64,000 nt of DNA, taken from positions 124,001 through 188,000 of the forward strand of contig NZ_JAETZZ010000003.1 of NCBI RefSeq assembly GCF_022627325.1, given 5' to 3'. Numbering within the stretch: the stretch's first letter is position 1; each line of letters starts with the position of its first letter. This document shows, one piece after another, positions 43,919-56,462 of the stretch. The position numbers were made by a program, and so were the translations under genes. The notes beneath the pieces are model-generated. The model made no database searches and had not been told where the DNA came from. It saw only the letters and a list, made by a program, of their open reading frames with translations. The stretch comes from Pseudomonas putida (lineage in GTDB: Bacteria > Pseudomonadota > Gammaproteobacteria > Pseudomonadales > Pseudomonadaceae).

Positions 43919-45202
43919 ATGTCCCGTTCCGAATCCCTGTTCGCCCAAGCCCAGAAGCACATCCCAGGTGGCGTCAATTCGCCGGTCCGCGCCTTCAAGA
44001 GCGTCGGCGGCACCCCGCTGTTCTTCAAGCATGCCGAAGGCGCCTATGTCGTCGACGAAGACGACAAGCGCTATGTTGACTACGTGGGTTCGTGGGGGCC
44101 GATGATCCTCGGCCACGGCCACCCACAGGTGCTCGACGCGGTGCGCAACCAGCTGCAGCACGGTTTGTCCTACGGCGCGCCGACCGCCATGGAAACCGAG
44201 ATGGCAGACCTTGTCTGCTCGCTGGTGCCCTCCATGGAAATGGTGCGCATGGTCAGCTCCGGCACCGAAGCCACCATGAGCGCGATCCGCCTGGCCCGTG
44301 GTTACACCGGCCGCGACGCCATCATCAAGTTCGAAGGCTGCTACCACGGCCACTCCGACAGCTTGCTGGTCAAGGCCGGCTCCGGCTTGCTGACCCAGGG
44401 CGTGCCAAGCTCGGCAGGCGTGCCAGCGGACTTCGCCAAGCACACCCTGACCCTACCGTTCAACGACATCGCTGCTGTCGAGAAGACCCTGGCCGAGGTC
44501 GGCCAGACCGTAGCCTGCATCATCGTCGAACCCGTGGCCGGCAACATGAATTGCGTACCGCCAGCGCCTGGCTTCCTCGAAGGCCTGCGCGAGCAGTGCG
44601 ACAAGCACGGCGTGGTGTTGATCTTCGACGAAGTGATGACCGGCTTCCGGGTCTCGCTGGGCGGCGCCCAAGGCTACTACGGCATCACCCCGGACCTGTC
44701 GACCTTCGGCAAGATCGTCGGCGGTGGCATGCCGGTCGGCTGCTTCGGCGGCAAGCGCGAGATCATGGGCTGCATCGCCCCGCTGGGCCCCGTGTATCAG
44801 GCCGGTACCCTGTCGGGTAACCCGCTGGCCATGGCCGCAGGCCTGACCACGCTGAAACTCATCAGCCGCCCAGGCTTCCACGACGAGCTGAGCGACTTCA
44901 CCAGCCGCATGCTCGACGGCCTGCAGCAGCGCGCAGATGCCGCTGGCGTGCCGTTTGTGACGACCCAGGCAGGTGCCATGTTCGGCCTGTACTTCAGTGG
45001 CGCCGACGATATCGTCACCTTCGATGACGTGATGGCCAGCGATGCCGAGCGCTTCAAGCGCTTCTTCCACCTGATGCTCGACGGTGGCGTCTACTTGGCA
45101 CCTAGCGCCTTCGAGGCCGGCTTCACCTCCATCGCACACGGCGACAAGGAGCTGCAGATCACCCTGGATGCGGCTGAGCGGGCATTTGCCGCACTGAAGT
45201 AA
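43919..45202 (+). CDS. hemL: Glutamate-1-semialdehyde 2,1-aminomutase
   Basis: A 427-residue PLP enzyme that makes 5-aminolevulinate for haem. The PLP lysine is K265 in [14 protein letters not shown]. Also [37 protein letters not shown] and [11 protein letters not shown]. Full length and typical. It ends with a perfect hairpin. Confidence 0.95.
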   Translation: MSRSESLFAQAQKHIPGGVNSPVRAFKSVGGTPLFFKHAEGAYVVDEDDKRYVDYVGSWGPMILGHGHPQVLDAVRNQLQHGLSYGAPTAMETEMADLVCSLVPSMEMVRMVSSGTEATMSAIRLARGYTGRDAIIKFEGCYHGHSDSLLVKAGSGLLTQGVPSSAGVPADFAKHTLTLPFNDIAAVEKTLAEVGQTVACIIVEPVAGNMNCVPPAPGFLEGLREQCDKHGVVLIFDEVMTGFRVSLGGAQGYYGITPDLSTFGKIVGGGMPVGCFGGKREIMGCIAPLGPVYQAGTLSGNPLAMAAGLTTLKLISRPGFHDELSDFTSRMLDGLQQRADAAGVPFVTTQAGAMFGLYFSGADDIVTFDDVMASDAERFKRFFHLMLDGGVYLAPSAFEAGFTSIAHGDKELQITLDAAERAFAALK

Positions 45203-45209
45203 AGCGCAG

Positions 45210-45248
45210 CCAGAGCGCTTCGCCGGGCAATCGGGCGAAGCGCTCTGG
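45210..45248 (+). terminator. Hairpin after hemL
   Basis: CCAGAGCGCTTCGCC (45210-45224) and its perfect inverse (45234-45248) with a 9-base loop, starting 7 bases past the hemL stop. No T-run, so it may be a repetitive-type hairpin or a stabilising 3' end. Confidence 0.65.
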
Positions 45249-45375
45249 CAATAAATGCCCGGCCACACCCGCAACTTTCCCCACCGGCACATAAATTCGA
45301 GTAAAACTTTGTAAGGTTGGCGCTGCTTATCCCATAATGTGCCACCAGAGACATTGGCCGTAGCTTTGCAGAGGT

Positions 45376-45933
45376 ATGTCGATCCCCATGAACCGCACCG
45401 GCCGCGCCCTTGCCCTGGGCTGCCTGTTGCTTCTTCAGCCCCTGCTGGCACTGGCGGAGGGCGGTAACTCGTTGCTGATTCCTGCAACGGGGCGCTGCAC
45501 GCTCAATGTCCAGCCAGAGGACCAGCAAAACGCCCTCAAGGCTTGCGAGCAGATGGCGGCGACCGGGGACGCCCAGGCGCAGTACGAACTGGGTGAGTAC
45601 TACTACACGCAAACCCCCAAAGACCTGAAACTGGCCTTGGACTGGTTCGAAAAAGCCTCGCTGCAAGGCCATGCACAGGCCCAGTACCGCCTTGGCGGCA
45701 TGTTCTTTCATGGCGAAGGGGTCGAGGCCAACAACGTACAGGCCTACATCCTGCTGAAAATGGCAGCGGTCAACGGTGCAGAAGATGCGCTGGACATGGC
45801 CGACGAAGTCACCGAGCAGATGCCCCGCGATGAACTGGAGCATGCCACCCAGGTACTCGGCCAGATCTTCCGCAAATACCTGCTGGAACTGCAAAGCGCC
45901 GAAGGGCGCACGCCGTTCTCGCCGCTCCCCTGA
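45376..45933 (+). CDS. Sel1-repeat secreted protein
   Basis: A 185-residue protein with a Sec signal peptide (GRALALGCLLLLQPLLALAEGG). It has about two Sel1-like TPR repeats (AQYELGEYYYTQTPKDLKLALDWFEKAS and AQAQYRLGGMFFHGEGVEANNVQAY). Sel1 proteins act as adaptors for protein contacts, probably periplasmic here. Start could also be ATG 45388 (MNRTGR), which fits the signal peptide equally well. Confidence 0.8.
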   Translation: MSIPMNRTGRALALGCLLLLQPLLALAEGGNSLLIPATGRCTLNVQPEDQQNALKACEQMAATGDAQAQYELGEYYYTQTPKDLKLALDWFEKASLQGHAQAQYRLGGMFFHGEGVEANNVQAYILLKMAAVNGAEDALDMADEVTEQMPRDELEHATQVLGQIFRKYLLELQSAEGRTPFSPLP

Positions 45934-45939
45934 TCCGCG

Positions 45940-46266
45940 TTACTTCTCTGGCATCGGCACAGGGAACGGCATCACATTGCCAGTTCCTTTGGCTTCGCTG
46001 ATCTTGGCCGTGCCCAGGCGCTCCACCTCGTCGATGCGCACGATCGAGTGCATCGGCACGAAGCTGCGGATCACACCTTCGAACTGGTTCTTGAGCTTTT
46101 CTTCACTCGGGTCGACGACGATCTGGGTGCGCTCACCAAAAACGAATTCCTCGATTTCCAGGAAGCCCCACAGGTCGCTCTGATAGATCTGTTTGGCATA
46201 CATCTCGAAGACCTGCCCCTGGTTGAGGAAGATCACTTTATAGATGGCGGGTTCGCGTTTGCTCAT
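45940..46266 (-). CDS. DUF1820 family protein
   Basis: A 108-residue small soluble protein starting MSKREPAIYKVIFLNQGQVFE at 46266, with the DUF1820 core EEFVFGERTQIVVDPSEEKLK... VRIDEVERLGTAKI. Function unknown; conserved in gammaproteobacteria. Convergent with the Sel1 gene (6 bases). Confidence 0.85.
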   Translation of the reverse strand: MSKREPAIYKVIFLNQGQVFEMYAKQIYQSDLWGFLEIEEFVFGERTQIVVDPSEEKLKNQFEGVIRSFVPMHSIVRIDEVERLGTAKISEAKGTGNVMPFPVPMPEK

Positions 46267-46429
46267 GTTTGCCGGGATAACACATGCGTAAGAAAAGGCG
46301 CGCATCATAACAGACAGGCCCGTTGATCTGTGCTGCCGATACCGTTGAACGTTTCAGTGCTTTCGCCCCTGCCCTTCAAGGGTTATTCTTGGGTTCACCA
46401 TCATTGCCGTCGAGCGGCCAAAAACGACC

Positions 46430-47428
46430 TTGAACGCACCCATACAACCTCATCGCTTCATCCTCGAACCCTTCGAGGCCCACCGTTTCGCCAACCTGTG
46501 CGGCCAGTTCGACGAGCACTTGCGCCTGATCGAACAACGCCTGGCCATCGAGATCCGTAACCGCGGCAATCAATTCGAGCTGATCGGCGAACCCAAGACC
46601 ACCTCTGCTGCCGAGCAACTGCTGCGCCGCCTCTATCGCGAGGCCAAGGCCACCGAGCTGTCGCCGGAAACCGTGCACCTGTACCTGCAGGAATCGACCG
46701 TCGAGAACATCGAAAACCCGGCAGTCAACGAGGTCAGCGTTTCCCTGCGCACGCGCAAGGGCAACATTCGCCCGCGCGGCGTCAACCAGCAGCGTTACGT
46801 CAAGGAAATCCTGGGCAACGACATCAACTTCGGCGTAGGCCCGGCCGGTACCGGCAAGACCTACCTGGCCGTGGCCTGCGCCGTCGATGCGCTGGAGCGC
46901 GAGCAGGTGCGCCGCATCCTGCTGGTGCGCCCGGCGGTCGAGGCCGGCGAAAAGCTCGGCTTCCTGCCTGGCGACCTGGCCCAGAAGATCGACCCGTACC
47001 TGCGCCCGCTGTACGACGCCCTGTACGAAATGCTCGGCTTCGAGCACGTGGCCAAGCTGATCGAGCGCCAGGTGATCGAGATCGCCCCGCTGGCCTACAT
47101 GCGCGGCCGTACCCTGAACAACAGTTTCATCATCCTCGACGAAAGCCAGAACACCACGCTCGAACAGATGAAAATGTTCCTGACCCGTATCGGCTTCGGC
47201 TCCACTGCGGTGATCACCGGCGACATCACTCAGGTCGACCTGCCACGTGGCACCAAGTCGGGCCTGGCGCATGTGATCGAGGTGCTCAAGGACGTTCCGG
47301 GTATCAGCTTTACCCACTTCCAACCCAAAGATGTGGTTCGTCACCCACTGGTGCAGCGCATTGTCGAGGCCTATGACCGCTTCGATGCCCGCCAGGCCAA
47401 GCCCGAGGCGCCCGGCAAAGATGCTTGA
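46430..47428 (+). CDS. ybeZ: PhoH-like ATPase YbeZ
   Basis: A 332-residue PhoH-family NTPase with Walker [32 protein letters not shown] and [11 protein letters not shown]. The start is TTG at 46430 because the family begins [10 protein letters not shown] there and no ATG follows for a long way. YbeZ works with the rRNA endonuclease YbeY. The stop overlaps the ybeY start. Confidence 0.92.
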   Translation: MNAPIQPHRFILEPFEAHRFANLCGQFDEHLRLIEQRLAIEIRNRGNQFELIGEPKTTSAAEQLLRRLYREAKATELSPETVHLYLQESTVENIENPAVNEVSVSLRTRKGNIRPRGVNQQRYVKEILGNDINFGVGPAGTGKTYLAVACAVDALEREQVRRILLVRPAVEAGEKLGFLPGDLAQKIDPYLRPLYDALYEMLGFEHVAKLIERQVIEIAPLAYMRGRTLNNSFIILDESQNTTLEQMKMFLTRIGFGSTAVITGDITQVDLPRGTKSGLAHVIEVLKDVPGISFTHFQPKDVVRHPLVQRIVEAYDRFDARQAKPEAPGKDA

Positions 47429-47894
47429 ACTTGACCTGCAACGCGCCACGGATGCCGCCACGCCTGACGATGCCGCTTTGCGCGCCTGGTGCGAACTGGC
47501 CTTGCGCCAGCGCAGCGCCGACTCGGAAATGACCATCCGTCTGGTCGACGAAGCCGAAGGCCGCGAGCTCAACCACACCTACCGGCACAAAGACTACGCG
47601 ACCAACGTGCTGTCGTTCCCGGCCGATGTGCCCGATGAACTGCTCGATATCCCGCTTTTGGGCGACCTGGTGATCTGCGTGCCAGTGGTCGAGCGTGAGG
47701 CTGCCGAACAGGGCAAGTCGCTGCAAGCGCATTGGGCGCACCTGGTCATCCACGGCTGCCTGCATCTGCTGGGCTACGACCACATCGAAGACGATGAAGC
47801 CGAGGAAATGGAAGCGCTGGAACGGGAATTGCTGGCAGAACTGGGTCACCCCGACCCGTATGCCGACGATGAAAACGAATCAATCACACACTGA
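47421..47894 (+). CDS. ybeY: Endoribonuclease YbeY
   Basis: A 157-residue metal-dependent RNase for rRNA maturation and ribosome quality control. The zinc-binding H111-x3-H115-x5-H121 ([11 protein letters not shown]) is complete. The ATG at 47421 overlaps ybeZ by 8 bases, as usual in this operon. The C-terminal acidic tail is normal. Confidence 0.94.
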   Translation: MLELDLQRATDAATPDDAALRAWCELALRQRSADSEMTIRLVDEAEGRELNHTYRHKDYATNVLSFPADVPDELLDIPLLGDLVICVPVVEREAAEQGKSLQAHWAHLVIHGCLHLLGYDHIEDDEAEEMEALERELLAELGHPDPYADDENESITH

Positions 47895-47919
47895 TACTGC
47901 AAGGATCACGAGAACCGCC

Positions 47920-48759
47920 ATGAGCGAAGATCGATCGAGCAACGGGCAGAAGTCCTGGCTGGGTAAACTGACCCAGGCTTTTGCCCATGAGCCGAAAAAC
48001 CGCCAGGAGCTGCTTGAGCTGCTGCGCGAAGCCCATCAGAACAAGCTGCTCGACAGCGAAGCGCTGACCATCGTCGAAGGCGCCATCCAGGTCGCCGACC
48101 TGCAGGTACGCGACATCATGGTGCCGCGTTCGCAGATGATCAGCATCAAGGCTACCCAGTCGCCTCGCGAATTCCTGCCCGCCGTCATCGACGCCGCGCA
48201 CTCGCGTTACCCGGTGATCGGCGAAAGTCATGACGATGTGCTCGGGATCCTGCTGGCCAAGGACCTGCTGCCGCTGATCCTCAAGGAGAACGGCGACAGC
48301 TTCAACATCAAGGACCTGCTGCGCCCGGCCACGTTCGTGCCCGAGTCCAAGCGCCTGAACGTGCTGCTGCGCGAGTTCCGCGCCAACCATAACCACATGG
48401 CCGTCGTCATCGACGAATACGGCGGCGTGGCGGGCCTGGTCACCATCGAGGACGTGCTCGAACAGATCGTCGGCGACATCGAAGACGAGCATGACGTCGA
48501 AGAAGACAGCTACATCAAGCCCCTGCCCAGCGGCGACTTCCTGGTCAAGGCGCTGACCCCGATCGAGAACTTCAACGAGTTCTTCGACAGCGAGTTCTCC
48601 GATGATGAGTTCGACACGGTTGGCGGCCTGGTGATGAGCGCTTTCGGCCACCTGCCCAAGCGCAACGAGACCACCGAGATCGGTACCTACAAGTTCCGTA
48701 TTCTCAATGCCGACAGCCGGCGGATACACTTGCTGCGCCTGACCCCGATCACCCGCTAA
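47920..48759 (+). CDS. corC: CorC/HlyC-family CBS-domain protein (YbeX)
   Basis: A 279-residue cytosolic protein with two CBS domains (about 67-190; VRDIMVPRSQM, VVIDEYGGVAGLVTIEDVLE) and a C-terminal CorC_HlyC transporter-associated domain. There is no membrane segment. Linked to magnesium/cobalt efflux and rRNA processing by the ybeZ-ybeY-corC-lnt cluster. Confidence 0.92.
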   Translation: MSEDRSSNGQKSWLGKLTQAFAHEPKNRQELLELLREAHQNKLLDSEALTIVEGAIQVADLQVRDIMVPRSQMISIKATQSPREFLPAVIDAAHSRYPVIGESHDDVLGILLAKDLLPLILKENGDSFNIKDLLRPATFVPESKRLNVLLREFRANHNHMAVVIDEYGGVAGLVTIEDVLEQIVGDIEDEHDVEEDSYIKPLPSGDFLVKALTPIENFNEFFDSEFSDDEFDTVGGLVMSAFGHLPKRNETTEIGTYKFRILNADSRRIHLLRLTPITR

Positions 48760-48767
48760 GGACAAAC

Positions 48768-50285
48768 ATGCGTTGGATCACCCGCCCCGGCTGGCCCGGT
48801 AACCTGCTGGCCTTGGCGGCCGGCGCCTCTACCCTTCTGGCCCTGGCGCCATTCGACATCTGGCCGCTGGCGCTGCTGTCCATCGCGGTGCTCTACCTCG
48901 GCCTGCGCGAGTTGACTCCGCGCCAGGCCATGTGGCGCGGCTGGTGGTTCGGGTTCGGCCTGTACGGCGCCGGCACCTGGTGGATCTACGTCAGCATGAA
49001 CACCTACGGCGGTGCCTCGCCGCTGCTGGCGATCGTGCTGCTGCTGGCGTTCTTCGCCGCCCTCGCCTGGTTCTTTGCCCTGCCCACCTGGCTGTGGGCC
49101 CGCTGGCTGCGCCGCAATGAAGCCCCCTTGGCCGATGCGCTGTGCTTTGCCGCCCTATGGCTGCTGCAAGAGGCCTTCCGTGGCTGGTTCCTGACCGGCT
49201 TCCCTTGGCTGTATGCCGGTTACAGCCAGCTGGACGGGCCGTTGGCCGGCTTGGCGCCGCTGGGCGGCGTGTGGCTGATTTCGTTCGCCCTGGCCCTGAG
49301 CGCGGCGCTGCTGTGCAACCTGCCACGCCTGCGGGCGCGCCCTTCGTTCCTCGCTGTCGGCGTCGTGTTGCTGCTGGCGCCTTGGGTCGTCGGCATGGCC
49401 CTCAAAGGCCACGCGTGGACCAAGCCTGCGGGTGACCCACTCAAGGTCGCGGCCTTGCAGGGCAACGTCGAACAAGAGCTGAAATGGGACCCGGCCCACA
49501 TCGACGCCCAGCTGGCGCTGTACCGCGACATGAGCTTCAGCTCCAAGCCGGTGGATCTGCTGGTTTGGCCAGAGACAGCGGTGCCGATCCTCAAGGACCA
49601 AGCCCAAGGCTACATCGACGTGATGGGGCGTTTTGCAGCCGACCGGCATTCGGCGCTCATCACCGGCGTGCCTGTACGCGAGGTGGTGCATCAGCAGCGC
49701 CGCTACTACAACGGCGTGACCGTGACGGGCGAAGGCGACGGCACCTACCTCAAGCAGAAGCTGGTGCCTTTCGGCGAGTACGTGCCACTGCAGGACATGC
49801 TGCGCGGGCTGATCGAGTTCTTCAACCTGCCCATGTCGGACTTCGCCCGCGGCCCAGAAGACCAGCCACTGCTCCAGGCCAAGGGTTACCAGATTGCCCC
49901 GTACATCTGCTACGAGGTGGTCTACCCCGAATTCGCGGCGGGCTTGGCCGCGCGCAGTGACCTGTTGCTGACCATCAGTAACGACACCTGGTTCGGCACC
50001 TCGATCGGCCCGCTGCAGCACCTGCAGATGGCGCAGATGCGCGCGCTGGAAGCAGGCCGCTGGATGATCCGCGCCACCAACAACGGCGTCACCGCCCTGA
50101 TCGACCCGTTTGGCAGAATCACGGCCCAGGTTCCGCAGTTCCAACGGGCTGTGCTGTATGGCGACGTGGTGCCGATGCAGCAACTGACGCCGTATCTGCA
50201 GTGGCGTTCGTGGCCGCTGGCGATTGTCTGCGCCTTGCTGCTGGGTTGGGCACTGCTGGCCGGGCGCATAGCCAAAACCGTCTGA
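48768..50285 (+). CDS. lnt: Apolipoprotein N-acyltransferase
   Basis: A 505-residue inner-membrane enzyme: N-terminal helices (about 10-210), then a nitrilase-like periplasmic domain with the catalytic triad E269 (VWPETAVP), K331 (LKQKLVPFGE) and C381 (YICYEVVYP). It acylates the N-terminal Cys of lipoproteins. Follows corC by 8 bases. Confidence 0.95.
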   Translation: MRWITRPGWPGNLLALAAGASTLLALAPFDIWPLALLSIAVLYLGLRELTPRQAMWRGWWFGFGLYGAGTWWIYVSMNTYGGASPLLAIVLLLAFFAALAWFFALPTWLWARWLRRNEAPLADALCFAALWLLQEAFRGWFLTGFPWLYAGYSQLDGPLAGLAPLGGVWLISFALALSAALLCNLPRLRARPSFLAVGVVLLLAPWVVGMALKGHAWTKPAGDPLKVAALQGNVEQELKWDPAHIDAQLALYRDMSFSSKPVDLLVWPETAVPILKDQAQGYIDVMGRFAADRHSALITGVPVREVVHQQRRYYNGVTVTGEGDGTYLKQKLVPFGEYVPLQDMLRGLIEFFNLPMSDFARGPEDQPLLQAKGYQIAPYICYEVVYPEFAAGLAARSDLLLTISNDTWFGTSIGPLQHLQMAQMRALEAGRWMIRATNNGVTALIDPFGRITAQVPQFQRAVLYGDVVPMQQLTPYLQWRSWPLAIVCALLLGWALLAGRIAKTV

Positions 50286-50295
50286 TCAGCTGATA

Positions 50296-50330
50296 CAAGG
50301 CCGCTCCCGGAAATGCCCGGGAGCGCCTTG
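50296..50330. terminator. Bidirectional terminator between convergent lnt and ydcF
   Basis: Stem of about 14 bp (50296-50310 with 50317-50330, one bulged C), loop about 6 bases, between the converging stops. Confidence 0.75.
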
Positions 50331-50332
50331 AT

Positions 50333-51094
50333 TCAATAGAACAACCGGTACCCCGCCAAGCCTGCCACTTCATTGAGCAACTGCCCGCTCTGCCACATTG
50401 CCCGGCTTTCCGGCAGCAACCCGGCGAACGGCCGCGCATGGTCCCGCCCCAGGAACCCCACCGGTGCCGGCACCACCTCGAACCCCGCCTGCTCGAAGCT
50501 CCAGCGCGAACGCTGCATGTGCCACGCCTGGGTCACCAGCACCACACGCTCAATACCCAGAGGCTTGAGTAATTGGGCGCTGAATTGGGCATTTTCCCAG
50601 GTGGTCCGGCTGGCCTCTTCCTTCCATTTGACCTCGACAGCAAAATCTTCACGCAGCCGATCTGCCATCAACCGCGCCTCACTCGGCGGCGTACCGTAGT
50701 GCAAACCGCCGCTGGTCAGCACCGGCAGTCCCGACGCCTTGGCCAGCCGCGCGGCAAAACGCATGCGCTCGAGCGCCGTTGCCGAGGGCTGGTCCTCACC
50801 GCCCCACGCCGGATCGCCACGTTCACGCCCCGCGCCCAGCACGACGATGGCATCGGCCCGCTGGGCCAGGCGGGCCCAATCGCCGGGTGCCAGCGCAGGC
50901 TCGGTTTCCAGCAGCCGCGCACCTTGCTGCACCACCAGTGGCAGGCTCATCAGCCACAACCCGCCCAGCCCCAGCACGAAGCACAGTGCGGCCAACCGCG
51001 GGCGCCTGGCGCGCAGCCACCAGGCGGCGAGCAACAGCAGGAACAGGACGCCCGGCGGCATCAACCATTGTTTGATGAAAAATCGAATCGGCAT
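50333..51094 (-). CDS. YdcF/ElyC-family membrane protein (DUF218)
   Basis: A 253-residue protein with two N-terminal helices (about 10-65) and a DUF218 domain with VLGAGRERGDPAWGG, LPVLTSGGLHYG and RVVLVTQAWHMQRSRWSFEQAGF. ElyC-type members affect envelope precursor metabolism. Ends near the lnt terminator. Confidence 0.88.
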   Translation of the reverse strand: MPIRFFIKQWLMPPGVLFLLLLAAWWLRARRPRLAALCFVLGLGGLWLMSLPLVVQQGARLLETEPALAPGDWARLAQRADAIVVLGAGRERGDPAWGGEDQPSATALERMRFAARLAKASGLPVLTSGGLHYGTPPSEARLMADRLREDFAVEVKWKEEASRTTWENAQFSAQLLKPLGIERVVLVTQAWHMQRSRWSFEQAGFEVVPAPVGFLGRDHARPFAGLLPESRAMWQSGQLLNEVAGLAGYRLFY

Positions 51095-51228
51095 TGGCTA
51101 CACCTCCTTGGCAGGCGTGCAGCCTATGAGGATCGGCGCCGGTCAACAAGTGCGCTGCCGGCGTCGATCAGGTGGAGTGTTTATTGAATTACCGGGGCGC
51201 GATGGCCTGCGCCGGGCGTCCTGAACGG

Positions 51229-51543
51229 CTAGCGATGTGGCAGCGTCCGGGGTGTCGCCGTCTTGGCGGGGCGTTTCTTGTCCTTGAGCCAGATGATCTT
51301 CGCCGATGTCGGCTCCGCCTGCGGGTAACTACCGGCGCAGGCATTACGGCGTCCCGGGACTGAGTCCAGGTAAGCCTTGATCACTTCGAACTCTGCATGG
51401 CTCAAGCCACGCAACTCCAGTTCGGCTGGCATCTCGTCGCGCAATCGTACCGATGTTCTGGCCACTTCCAGGGCCAGGCCAAGACGGTCGATCAGGCGTT
51501 CGTAAAGCTCCGGTTTGGTTGCGGGTAGCTGCGTTTCTCCCAT
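51229..51543 (-). CDS. Hypothetical protein (104 residues)
   Basis: A 104-residue protein, MGETQLPATKPELYERLIDRLGLALEVARTSVRLRDE.... Helical N-terminal half, SHAEFEVIKAYLDSVPG in the middle and a basic tail. Not recognised, but the composition is coding-like. Divergent from leuS; function unknown. Confidence 0.65.
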   Translation of the reverse strand: MGETQLPATKPELYERLIDRLGLALEVARTSVRLRDEMPAELELRGLSHAEFEVIKAYLDSVPGRRNACAGSYPQAEPTSAKIIWLKDKKRPAKTATPRTLPHR

Positions 51544-51565
51544 CCGTTCACCTCATTGAAGGTAA

Positions 51566-54376
<2,811 letters not shown>

Positions 54377-54437
54377 TGGCAACGCCCACCTGCAGCCAGT
54401 GCGGGTGGGCGGTATCAGCCCACAAGGGAGCAACAAC

Positions 54438-55043
54438 ATGATCAAACGCAATCTGCTGGTATTGGGCCTGGCCATCATGCTCAGCGCCTGCGGTTTCCAG
54501 CTGCGCGGCACCGGCACCTCCGAGCTCAGCGTCAAGGAAATGGACGTCAGCGCACGTGATGCCTACGGCCCGACCGTGACGCAACTGCGCGACGTTCTGG
54601 AGCGCAGCGGCGTCAACCTGCACACCGGCGCGCCGTATCGCCTGGTACTGACCAACGAACAGCAGAGCCAGCGCGCAGCGTCCTACGCCAGCAGCAACCA
54701 ATCTGCCGAGTACGAACTGACCACCGTGCTCAGCTACAGCATCCTGGGCCTGAACAACCTGGAACTGATGAGCGACAAGCTGGAAGTGCGCAAAATCTAT
54801 GTGCGCGACGGCGGCAACATCACCGGCTCCGACCAGGAAGCCACCATTGCCCGCGAAGAAATGCGCCGCGAGCTGGTCAACGCCATGGTCGTGCGCCTGC
54901 AAATGCTGACACCGGCTCAGCTGGACCAGTTGCAGCGCGATGCCGACGAACGCGCCAAGGCCGAAGCTGCTGCGCTGGAGGCCGCGCGCAGCCAGCAGGC
55001 AGAAACGCCGCAGCAATCGCCTCTGGAAATTCCGGGCAACTAA
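54438..55043 (+). CDS. lptE: LPS-assembly lipoprotein LptE
   Basis: A 201-residue outer-membrane lipoprotein. The signal peptide ends at lipobox LSAC (Cys18), then GFQLRGTGTS. It plugs LptD for LPS insertion. The alanine/glutamate-rich tail (after about 165) is typical in Pseudomonas. Start 54438 has AAGGGAG upstream. Confidence 0.92.
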   Translation: MIKRNLLVLGLAIMLSACGFQLRGTGTSELSVKEMDVSARDAYGPTVTQLRDVLERSGVNLHTGAPYRLVLTNEQQSQRAASYASSNQSAEYELTTVLSYSILGLNNLELMSDKLEVRKIYVRDGGNITGSDQEATIAREEMRRELVNAMVVRLQMLTPAQLDQLQRDADERAKAEAAALEAARSQQAETPQQSPLEIPGN

Positions 55044-55080
55044 GCCCGTGCGGGGCACCCCGGTGCCCCGCCTGTTTCCG

Positions 55081-56118
55081 ATGAAACTCGCCCCCGCCCA
55101 ACTCAACAAGCACCTGCAAGGCGCACTGGCCCCGGTCTATGTCGTCAGTGGCGATGATCCGCTGCTGTGTCAGGAAGCTGCCGACGCCATACGCAATGCC
55201 GCGCGTCAGCAGGGTTTTGACGAGCGCCAGGTGTTCAGCGCCGACGCCAGTTTCGACTGGGGCACCTTGCTTCAGGCCGGTGCCAGCCTGTCCCTGTTCG
55301 CCCAACGCCGGCTGCTGGAGCTGCGCCTGCCCTCGGGCAAGCCTGGTGACAAAGGCGCTGCGGCGTTGATGGAATACTGCGCCAACCCTGCCGAGGACAC
55401 GCTGCTGCTGGTCAGCCTACCCAAACTCGATGGCAGTGCGCAGAAGACCAAGTGGGGCAAGGCCCTGATCGAGGGCAACCATTGCCAGTTCATCCAGATC
55501 TGGCCGGTGGATGCCCAGCAGTTGCCGCAATGGATCAACCAGCGTTTGGCACAGGCCGGTCTTTCGGCCCAGCGTGATGCGGTCGACCTTATCGCGGCAC
55601 GTGTCGAGGGCAACCTGCTGGCTGCCGCTCAAGAAATCGAAAAGCTCAAATTGCTCGCCGACGGCAGCCAGGTCACCGTCGAGACGGTGCAGGCAGCCGT
55701 TGCCGACAGCGCGCGTTTCGACGTGTTCGGCCTGGTCGATGCCATTCTCAATGGCGACGCTGTGCATGCCCTGCGGATGCTCGAAGGCCTGCGCGGCGAA
55801 GGGGTAGAGCCACCCGTGATTCTTTGGGCGCTGGCGCGCGAACTGCGTCTGCTGGTAGGGCTTTCGCAGCAGTTCAGCCAAGGCGTGCCCTTGGACAAGG
55901 CCTTCAGCCAGGCCCGCCCACCGGTGTGGGACAAACGCCGGCCGCTGGTCAGCAAAGCCCTGCAGCGCCTGTCGGCGCAGCGCTGGGCGCAGCTGCTGCA
56001 AGATGCCCAGCGCATCGATGCGCAGATCAAGGGCCAAGCCGAGGGTTCACCCTGGACCGGGCTGTCACGCTTGTCATTGCTCATGGCCGGGCAGCGATTG
56101 GCTCTACCGCCTGAGTGA
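55081..56118 (+). CDS. holA: DNA polymerase III delta subunit
   Basis: A 345-residue clamp-loader subunit, starting MKLAPAQLNKHLQGALAPVYVVSGDDPLL. AAA+-like fold without an intact P-loop; motifs SLPKLDGSAQKTKWGKAL and FDVFGLVDAILNGD. Follows lptE by 37 bases. Confidence 0.93.
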   Translation: MKLAPAQLNKHLQGALAPVYVVSGDDPLLCQEAADAIRNAARQQGFDERQVFSADASFDWGTLLQAGASLSLFAQRRLLELRLPSGKPGDKGAAALMEYCANPAEDTLLLVSLPKLDGSAQKTKWGKALIEGNHCQFIQIWPVDAQQLPQWINQRLAQAGLSAQRDAVDLIAARVEGNLLAAAQEIEKLKLLADGSQVTVETVQAAVADSARFDVFGLVDAILNGDAVHALRMLEGLRGEGVEPPVILWALARELRLLVGLSQQFSQGVPLDKAFSQARPPVWDKRRPLVSKALQRLSAQRWAQLLQDAQRIDAQIKGQAEGSPWTGLSRLSLLMAGQRLALPPE

Positions 56119-56237
56119 CGCCAGGGTTGGGGCTGCTTTGCAGGCCCGAATCTCAAACCATTGACACAATCAATTGGCCCCAGCTGCTGCACAGGCCTAG
56201 AGTCCGCCCGAAACCCAACCGGCCCGGGAGCCCCGCC

Positions 56238-56402
56238 ATGAGCAAAAAGCCGAAGAAACAAGGCCACAACAAGGCCAAATCCATCGTTGCCCAACCCTTG
56301 TTCCGCTGCCGTCAGGAACGACCAGACAAGGGCAAAGGCAGCTACCGCCGCGAAGCCTTCCAGTCGAAAGATTGGGAGGCTTCTTACTTTTTGGCCGCAT
56401 GA
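56238..56402 (+). CDS. arfA: Alternative ribosome-rescue factor ArfA
   Basis: A 54-residue peptide, MSKKPKKQGHNKAKSIVAQP then FRCRQERPDKGKGSYRREAF, the ArfA pattern that inserts in the empty mRNA channel and recruits RF2. An intrinsic terminator lies inside the frame before the stop (see 56352-56392), so most transcripts should lack a stop codon. tmRNA would then degrade the product unless trans-translation fails. This mode is known for proteobacterial arfA. Confidence 0.9.
   Translation: MSKKPKKQGHNKAKSIVAQPLFRCRQERPDKGKGSYRREAFQSKDWEASYFLAA
56352..56392 (+). terminator. Intrinsic terminator inside arfA, before its stop codon
   Basis: GAAGCCTTCC (56352-56361) pairs with GGGAGGCTTC (56374-56383), one G-U wobble, 12-base loop, followed by TTACTTTTT. 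The stop codon is only at 56400. Transcripts ending here would be non-stop mRNAs. Confidence 0.75.
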
Positions 56403-56462
56403 AAGCATCGAAAGCGCAGGCATGATATGGTCAACACCTGACCTGAAATTCTGGATCTGTGC

